Part shown: piece by piece, positions 59,063 to 64,000 of the stretch | Position numbering within the stretch: position 1 is the stretch's first letter | How the letters are laid out: every line of letters starts with the position of its first letter | NCBI GenBank assembly: GCA_021324735.1 | Contig: JAJPIO010000013.1 | Location: forward strand, 1 to 64,000 | Length of the DNA: 64,000 nt | Source of the DNA: Bacteroidota bacterium | GTDB taxonomy: Bacteria > Bacteroidota > Ignavibacteria > Palsa-1295 | Direction of reading: 5' to 3' | The notes under the pieces: model-generated | What the model saw: only the letters and a program-made list of their open reading frames with translations | Databases searched by the model: none | What the model was told of the DNA's origin: nothing | Translations under genes and position numbers: made by a program

Positions 59063-59791
59063 TTATAAGGCCTCATCTTCTTCAACCATAACTTCTTCGA
59101 CAAGTTCTTCCCCTTTCGCCCGGCCACTAAGGATGACTACGCATTCCCCTTTCACCGATTCCGGGAATCGCTTTTCGACGGAGGCCAAAACTTCGGAGAT
59201 CGTACCGCGCACGAATTCTTCGTGTACTTTCGTAATTTCACGAGCCAATGCAACCGTGCGTGCGGGGCCGCAGACCAAGCCTAATTCTTCGAGCAGCCGC
59301 TTAATGCGGTGTGGTGATTCATAGATAACGACCGTTCGATCTTCATTTGCTATCTGGATGAGCCGCTTACGACGACCTTTTTTTAACGGCAAAAACCCTT
59401 CGAAGGCGAAGCGAGTGGTATCCATTCCGCTGGCACTTAAAGCAGCGATCGCTGCACAGGCTCCCGGCACCGGCACGACCTCGATACCCAGTTTGATGGC
59501 CTCTTTCACGATCGCCCATGCCGGGTCCGATATGCCGGGAGTACCGGCATCGGTTACGATCGCAACCGTTGCACCGGTCGCAAGATCTTCCGATAGCTCG
59601 ACCGCTCGCGATTGTTCGTTGTGGGAATGGTAGCTGATGAGCCGTCGAGGGCGAATGCCGTGACGTTCGAAAAGGACTCGGGCGTGCCGTGTATCTTCGC
59701 ACGCCACAATATCGGCTTCCTGAAGCACCCGAATTGCTCGTAATGAAATATCTTCCAGATTACCGATGGGTGTAGCGACGAGGTATAGCAC
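59063..59791 (-). CDS. rsmI: 16S rRNA (cytidine1402-2'-O)-methyltransferase RsmI
   Basis: 242 residues. Tetrapyrrole-methylase fold: LYLVATPIGNLEDISLRAIRVLQEADIVACEDTRHARVLFERHGI at the N-terminus, then TVAIVTDAGTPGISDPAWAIVKEAIKLGIEVVPVPGACAAIAALSASGMDTTRFAFEGFLPLKKGRRKR, and EELGLVCGPARTVALAREITKVHEEFVRGT. It methylates the 2'-O of C1402, the nucleotide whose base is methylated by RsmH (3698-4642). The tail after 228 is acidic (EELVEEVMVEEDEA), a local peculiarity. It is followed by msrB after 38 bp. Confidence 0.96.
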   Translation of the reverse strand: MLYLVATPIGNLEDISLRAIRVLQEADIVACEDTRHARVLFERHGIRPRRLISYHSHNEQSRAVELSEDLATGATVAIVTDAGTPGISDPAWAIVKEAIKLGIEVVPVPGACAAIAALSASGMDTTRFAFEGFLPLKKGRRKRLIQIANEDRTVVIYESPHRIKRLLEELGLVCGPARTVALAREITKVHEEFVRGTISEVLASVEKRFPESVKGECVVILSGRAKGEELVEEVMVEEDEAL

Positions 59792-60130
59792 AAAAAATGT
59801 CGATTTTAGTCAGAATGCTTGATCGGGCACCCAAAAGTGCCTAATTTTGCAGGGTTGGCCTTATCTATTTACTTGTCCGTATGGCACGGTTATTCCACGC
59901 TGATGAGCTGACAGTAACGAGTTCAACTACTGGAGCGAAATTCGCATCCCAAAAGAGGGCGAACTTCTATAATCCAATAGGAAGAGCGGTCGTAAGCATG
60001 ATCCCTTATTCGCCCTTCGAAATGGCTTGTTATCTCTTTCTCCTGGGGTCTAACAGAGACGCGAGGTTGCAAAACTCCCGTCCATGGATACGAAGAAATA
60101 CTGCTTCTCGATAATTAATAGCAAGTCGCA
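59792..60130. other. 339-bp intergenic region, no convincing gene
   Basis: Divergent gap between rsmI and the gene at 60131. It contains the small hairpin GGCACccaaaaGTGCC about 50 bases upstream of rsmI. ORF 59881-60114 (+, 77 residues) has no ribosome site, no family resemblance and ordinary out-of-frame composition, so I do not call it. Confidence 0.55.
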
Positions 60131-61309
60131 TTGGCATCTGTTGTTCGAGTGATCGGTCCGGCGTTTCTCCAGGAGGAGAACGAACGAGCATTTCGTAAGA
60201 TCGAGGAATCGGTACGGCAATATTGCGCTCACTCACGGGACTCGGTCTCACTTATTCGCCGGCCACTCTCCGAAGAGCGCGACCATTTTGCACTGGTCTG
60301 GTCGCATGGGGTTTCGTTGGTGGCCATGTACCCGTATGGTGGCATTGTACAAGTTTCCAAGACAGGCCGGTGGCAAGGCGATGCACCTTCCACTGCTGAG
60401 ATCGATACATCAAACGGTACGAACCACCCTGCTCCAGGGACCCGCATTTTTTTTGATAACCCCCATGCCACACTCGTAAAGGCGTTCGCCGAATTAGCGA
60501 GCACCTTGGATGGCCTGGTACTGGAACATGCCACAGCGGAAGTGACGAACGAACGTTATTCTACTATACCGCAAGCGGAGGTGATCGAATCCGCCGAGCC
60601 GCGCGTCACCCTTATCGCGCTTTTCACCTCTCCCGTACGTGAATTTCGATCGGAAGAGCCGATCGGCGACCCGAATTTTGCGATGATGACGCTCGATTAT
60701 GCCGTCTCGCGAACGATCGTTCACATGCCGAATATATTGCGAGTCGCCGAGCAAAAAGGTGTACAATATACTACGGCTGACCTCGAAATACTCGGAGATT
60801 CGTTACAGCGTTCTGCGCAATTACATGCCTCGCGTGGGGTCGCGCGAAAAGAAGAGACGATCACAGAAGCGGAACGTCGCCGAAGAAGATCGCCGCTAAA
60901 AAAGTGGGCGTTGCCGGTTGCGGTACTCATTATCGCGATCGTAGTTTATCTGATCTTTTCCGGGCATCCGAATGAACCGGCCGCGACGGTCGATTCATCT
61001 CGAACCACCCCACAAGTATCACATCGGCCCAGCACGATCGTTCTGGAGTTACCGCAGGAAGTCGAGTTGTTCGTATCACCAAACGTTTATACATCCAGGC
61101 TTGAACTGGACCGTGCGTTAGCTCGTGGCGAAGGACAGCGATATCTTCCCGATACCCAACAGGTCATTCAAATGGATAGCGTTGTTTTTGCTAAGGGTGT
61201 GTACGGATACTTTAAGGTAAATGACGTGTGGCGAAAAGGCAAGCTGCTCGAAACACTTCACCCGATCGATACGATACGAATCGTCGAATTTCTCGATCCA
61301 CTTCACTAA
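60131..61309 (+). CDS. Membrane-anchored protein of unknown function, head of a three-gene cluster
   Basis: 392 residues from TTG; a GTG six codons later is an alternative, and an in-frame stop lies just upstream. The first ~250 residues are soluble (FLQEENERAFRKIEESVRQYCAHSRDSVSLIRRPLSEERDHFALVW, MTLDYAVSRTIVHMPNILRVAEQKGVQY). A basic stretch (ERRRRRSPLKKW) precedes one membrane helix at ~262-282 (ALPVAVLIIAIVVYLIF). About 110 residues follow outside, ending in a beta-rich SH3-like segment (SVVFAKGVYGYFKVNDVWRKGKLLETL). The topology is cytosolic N, external C. No family is recognised. The next gene starts 15 bp downstream. Confidence 0.75.
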   Translation: MASVVRVIGPAFLQEENERAFRKIEESVRQYCAHSRDSVSLIRRPLSEERDHFALVWSHGVSLVAMYPYGGIVQVSKTGRWQGDAPSTAEIDTSNGTNHPAPGTRIFFDNPHATLVKAFAELASTLDGLVLEHATAEVTNERYSTIPQAEVIESAEPRVTLIALFTSPVREFRSEEPIGDPNFAMMTLDYAVSRTIVHMPNILRVAEQKGVQYTTADLEILGDSLQRSAQLHASRGVARKEETITEAERRRRRSPLKKWALPVAVLIIAIVVYLIFSGHPNEPAATVDSSRTTPQVSHRPSTIVLELPQEVELFVSPNVYTSRLELDRALARGEGQRYLPDTQQVIQMDSVVFAKGVYGYFKVNDVWRKGKLLETLHPIDTIRIVEFLDPLH

Positions 61310-61324
61310 CTTTTCTTCTCTGGT

Positions 61325-62035
61325 ATGAAACGGTTGGAAGCAAACATAAAGCGGTTATTTTATAGAGTGAATGTGGCTCGCGCGATGCTAATATTTTCTG
61401 CTGCATTTACGATCTTCCTTAGCACGAGCCTCACGGGCTGCACCTATTATATCCCTGCTAAGCTCGAAGCAAGCCGAACGAGTGATACGCTTTCGGTCGC
61501 AATAGGCGGACGGGGTGCCCACCGTTGGGATCCTCGACGAGACAGCCTGATCATCGATTGTCCCGATTGTGAGATCGGAGGCAGACAGCTTGTCGAGCAT
61601 TTCGACGATCGCTCAGCAGCGCAATATCTCATTCCTTCCGCTGAAGGAGTGAAGCTTACACTCTACTCACTGGGTCATCGCGATACGTTAGATCTGCCAG
61701 GCACTGGAACAGCAGAAGAACATCCGACCATGCGCCGGCTCGCGACACGACATTATCGCCCGGTTACGGCACCGGTTGAATCGAACGCCGAGCAAAAACA
61801 TACTGTAGAAAATACTGAAACCGTCGAAAAAGCACCGAAAAAGGTTGCGACGATCAAGGTAACAGCCCCCGAGGGGGTGGCCGTCTATAAGGATAAAACA
61901 AAGCGTGAGGTACTAAAAATATTGCCACAAGGGAGTACGATCCCATTGTTAGCACACGAAGGTGATCTTTATTCTGTTACGGTCGATGGACAAGAAGGCT
62001 TCGTTGAAGCGGAAGCCGTACAAGTGCAGGAGTGA
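61325..62035 (+). CDS. Lipoprotein with CxxC motif and C-terminal SH3-like domain, paralogue 1
   Basis: 236 residues. Hydrophobic signal (LIFSAAFTIFLSTSLTGC) with the lipobox Cys near 39. The mature N-part has a beta domain with the pair DCPDCEIGG, recalling ECKSCNLV in the next gene. A charged linker (AEQKHTVENTETVEKAPKKV) leads to a bacterial SH3-like domain (VTAPEGVAVYKDKTKREVLKILPQGSTIPLLAHEGDLYSVTVDGQEGFV). Such domains often bind the cell wall. The cysteines might form a disulfide or metal site. Co-transcribed with its neighbours (gaps 15 and 18 bp). Confidence 0.78.
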   Translation: MKRLEANIKRLFYRVNVARAMLIFSAAFTIFLSTSLTGCTYYIPAKLEASRTSDTLSVAIGGRGAHRWDPRRDSLIIDCPDCEIGGRQLVEHFDDRSAAQYLIPSAEGVKLTLYSLGHRDTLDLPGTGTAEEHPTMRRLATRHYRPVTAPVESNAEQKHTVENTETVEKAPKKVATIKVTAPEGVAVYKDKTKREVLKILPQGSTIPLLAHEGDLYSVTVDGQEGFVEAEAVQVQE

Positions 62036-62053
62036 CTTATCATTTCAAAGAAT

Positions 62054-62692
62054 ATGCTTACGAGGTTTAGGGCATGGGGAAGTAGATTGATCGAACGGGT
62101 AACGCGTTGTGTCCTCGACCTTAAACACTATGCACTATTAACGGTCCTCTCTGCGCTCCTCTTTGGTTGCGGCAGTGATGGTAATCCCGATGTTTATCAT
62201 ATCGGCCAACACCGGTGGGTAGGCGATTCTATTGTCGTCCATCTTTATCGTACATCGGATTCTCTCGATCGCTTCAGTTCACGCAAGCTTACGATCGAAT
62301 GCAAGTCCTGCAATTTGGTAGAAGATCCGATCGTCACAAGAACGGATAACGAGCAAAATGCTCATATCTATATTCCAGAAACTGCACAGGAGATCAGCGC
62401 ACGGCTACACGTTCACGGCGGCGGCATCGATACTACGTTCATTCAAAAGCAGCGATCGCCTGAGGAAGCGATGAGCTTTTACAACCTCAGCCGTCCTCTC
62501 ATTGGTCGCGTAATGGTAAATAACCTCGCCGTACTCTATCGCGATACAACGCAGGATTCCGTGATGGCGGTGTCGCTCGTCGGCGATGAACTTAATATCT
62601 TTGCCACACACAATTCGTTTTATGAAGTTCATCACCCGAACTTTCAGGCTCCGCTATTTCTGTTAAAAGAAAATGCTGTGCGTCTTTATTGA
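62054..62692 (+). CDS. Lipoprotein with CxxC motif, paralogue 2
   Basis: 212 residues. Signal LLTVLSALLFGC, with the lipobox Cys at about residue 38. The layout matches paralogue 1: a short beta domain (VGDSIVVHLYRTSDSLDRFSSRKLTIECKSCNLVEDPIV, compare TLSVAIGGRGAHRWDPRRDSLIIDCPDCEIGG), then AQEISARLHVHGGGIDTTF and a C-terminal SH3-like segment (GRVMVNNLAVLYRDTTQDSVMAVSLVGDELNIFATHNSFYEVHHPNF). The linker is shorter. Similarity is low but co-linear. The 3' end overlaps the terminator of the next, convergent gene. Confidence 0.75.
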   Translation: MLTRFRAWGSRLIERVTRCVLDLKHYALLTVLSALLFGCGSDGNPDVYHIGQHRWVGDSIVVHLYRTSDSLDRFSSRKLTIECKSCNLVEDPIVTRTDNEQNAHIYIPETAQEISARLHVHGGGIDTTFIQKQRSPEEAMSFYNLSRPLIGRVMVNNLAVLYRDTTQDSVMAVSLVGDELNIFATHNSFYEVHHPNFQAPLFLLKENAVRLY

Positions 62693-62702
62693 CACACAGC
62701 AT
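62673..62702 (-). terminator. Intrinsic terminator of the T9SS gene, overlapping a convergent stop codon
   Basis: ATGCTGTG and CACAGCAT form an 8-bp stem. On the minus strand TTTTCTTTT follows. The stem includes the last codons and stop of the gene ending at 62692. Confidence 0.7.
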
Positions 62703-62719
62703 CTCTTATGAAAACCCCC

Positions 62720-64000
62720 TTATCGCATAAGCACGATGCTCTTCTCTGAGTGTTCGCCGGATTCGGTATCGATCGTACAATGATAGATACCGTTGGGAGT
62801 GTCCCGCAATTCGACCTGCATCGCATGTGGTCCGATGGAAAGTACACCATCATACACGTCAGAAACTTCGCGTCCTAATACATCCGTCACGCGAATGCGC
62901 ACCTGCTCGTCTTGCGACAAAGTAAAGTAAACGAGCGTCGAATTCGAGAATGGATTGGGTGAGTTAGCGATCGAAAGTTCTGAAGCAGTCCTGTTGCTGT
63001 TCGAATGGACTGCCGAACCGCCTACATTATAATCTACAATACCCGATGCATCCGAAACAGCGCTGATCGTGTACGATCCGGAATTCCCGCCAGCGCTAAT
63101 AACGCTGCCCCGAGCATTCCACGATGCAGGAGCGGCAAGATATTGAAGCGAATCCTGCGGCGATTTAAGCGTAAAGACGCCTTGATTTGACGTGATAACT
63201 GCGGTTGTTGTCCCTGGCAAGAAGGATACACCATACGGGATGAAACCCGCCGGAGCTTTCGTGTAAAGGCTCCAGGCAGCGCCGTGAGTCTGCGAGAAAA
63301 AGAGACCGGCACTATCCACACTTGAACCATAAGCACGGACCGAAGCATAACCCGTAGAGTTATCCGTCGAGAATCCGACGTTCATCACGTTCACCTGCTT
63401 GTTGGTGCCATTTTGCAATCTGATCGGAATCCAGCTCGCGCCATTGTTCGCCGTATAGTATACCTGGCCCTGGTTCGTGCCGATCCATCCGTATGTGCCA
63501 TTCCAGAATGCTCCATTCGTAAAACTATACTCGTTTGGATTTGCGGCAGAAGCAGACCCCATCGTCCAGCTTTGGCCGCCATCATTGGAGTTATAGATCT
63601 GCCAGCGGCCATTCGATTCGCCTACGATCATTCCGTTATTTGCACTGGTGAAATGAATGCTTCGAATCGGCGTGGAAGGATGTGATACATTCCAACTATT
63701 ACCACCGTCCGCGGTAAACATCACTATCGGCTCCTGAGTGGTCGATGCGCCACCAAACCACGCATGCTGCGCGTCGATCGCATCGACCGTTGTTGCTGGA
63801 TTCGAACCATCATCGATATCGGCAGGGATCGTCCATCCGGTATCGTTGCGGACGGAATATTGGCTGACGAGGATCACCGAGTCTGTATTTTTTTCGGGAT
63901 CGTGATAATTCAGGTAGTAACCGAAACCGGCCCATCCGGTCCGCGCATCGACCTGCTTTACACACGTCGCATGCTGTACGAGCAAGCGGTGTGTCATACC
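62720..64000 (-). CDS. Secreted Asp-box/YCF48-like protein with T9SS sorting domain (5' end outside window)
   Basis: At least 425 residues. The frame stays open to the right edge, so the ATG at 63997 is probably internal and no signal peptide is seen. Asp-box/YCF48-type repeats appear as FTADGGNSWNVSHP, NSNDGGQSWTMGS and TANNGASWIPIR, alternating with AQHAWFGGAS and GTYGWIGTN strands, the pattern of a photosystem II stability factor-like propeller. The last ~80 residues are a T9SS domain (SIANSPNPFSNSTLVYFTLS, VRIRVTDVLGREVSDVYDG, ending SIVLMR). Surface protein of unknown function, same class as 15780-17846. Confidence 0.85.
   Translation of the reverse strand, partial: GMTHRLLVQHATCVKQVDARTGWAGFGYYLNYHDPEKNTDSVILVSQYSVRNDTGWTIPADIDDGSNPATTVDAIDAQHAWFGGASTTQEPIVMFTADGGNSWNVSHPSTPIRSIHFTSANNGMIVGESNGRWQIYNSNDGGQSWTMGSASAANPNEYSFTNGAFWNGTYGWIGTNQGQVYYTANNGASWIPIRLQNGTNKQVNVMNVGFSTDNSTGYASVRAYGSSVDSAGLFFSQTHGAAWSLYTKAPAGFIPYGVSFLPGTTTAVITSNQGVFTLKSPQDSLQYLAAPASWNARGSVISAGGNSGSYTISAVSDASGIVDYNVGGSAVHSNSNRTASELSIANSPNPFSNSTLVYFTLSQDEQVRIRVTDVLGREVSDVYDGVLSIGPHAMQVELRDTPNGIYHCTIDTESGEHSEKSIVLMR

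Noticed and set aside
59881-60114. 77-residue plus-strand ORF between rsmI and the gene at 60131
   Set aside because: No ribosome site, no signal or domain, and no family resemblance.

Overview
The window looks like a chromosomal segment of a member of the Bacteroidota/Chlorobi (FCB) group, plausibly an Ignavibacteria- or Kapabacteria-like lineage. The evidence is three secreted proteins with type IX secretion C-terminal sorting domains (YPNPATT-like), two promoters with the Bacteroidota-style -7 box TAnnTTTG, a TonB receptor paired with a DUF4249 lipoprotein, and many exported beta-barrel proteins. The species assignment is inference. Base composition is moderate, and one gene (tcmP, about 13.1-14.2 kb) looks visibly more AT-rich than its neighbours. 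No rRNA, tRNA, CRISPR array or complete insertion sequence was recognised.

Layout. 1-5.2 kb, minus strand: a division and cell wall cluster mraZ-rsmH-ftsL-ftsI-murE (murE runs off the left edge), with MraZ-type GTGGG boxes in front of mraZ. 5.4-6.6 kb: an outer-membrane protein with a TonB-plug-like segment but little room for a barrel. 6.9-10.8 kb, plus strand: a TetR regulator with a PaaR-like operator, then paaA, a COQ4-family protein, paaB, paaC and paaD. 10.8-12.6 kb, minus: a small outer-membrane protein and sucC. The stretch from tetR to sucC is bracketed by about 190-bp inverted copies of a dispersed repeat. 13.0-14.9 kb: a two-gene module, TcmP plus a three-Cys-motif (Gp37/Gp68, DUF5131) protein, with direct repeats upstream. 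15-19.6 kb: a 22-residue-repeat exported protein, a T9SS Asp-box protein, a structured non-coding stretch, a methyltransferase and a GIY-YIG protein. 19.8-24.9 kb: an AsmA/DUF748-like giant, a TauE/SafE permease and a YHYH T9SS protein.

25.1-28.6 kb: an ECF42-type sigma factor cluster (two DGPF/YCII proteins, VOC, SRPBCC, a micro-ORF, TfoX-N and the sigma factor with a C-terminal extension). 28.7-31.8 kb: a desaturase, a Tat-exported class V aminotransferase and a hypothetical outer-membrane protein. 32.1-36.2 kb: lpdA, a hypothetical gene, rsmD, coaD and nadE. 36.2-39.9 kb: dispersed repeats, ispF, an MFS transporter and an NtrC-type regulator. 40.4-43.9 kb: an ECF sigma factor, a putative anti-sigma factor and a barrel protein. 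43.9-51.8 kb, minus: a long directon rsmG-membrane protein-GH57-GT2-TonB receptor-DUF4249. 51.9-64 kb: a radical SAM protein, an HI0933 flavoprotein, a DUF4292 lipoprotein with an ABC pair, msrB, rsmI, a three-gene envelope cluster with two paralogous CxxC lipoproteins, and a partial T9SS Asp-box protein at the right edge.

The most unusual items are the COQ4-like gene inside the phenylacetyl-CoA epoxygenase operon, the TcmP/three-Cys module, the 22-aa-repeat protein, and the structured stretch near 18.0-18.3 kb. All similarity statements come from recognising motifs by eye. No searches were run.
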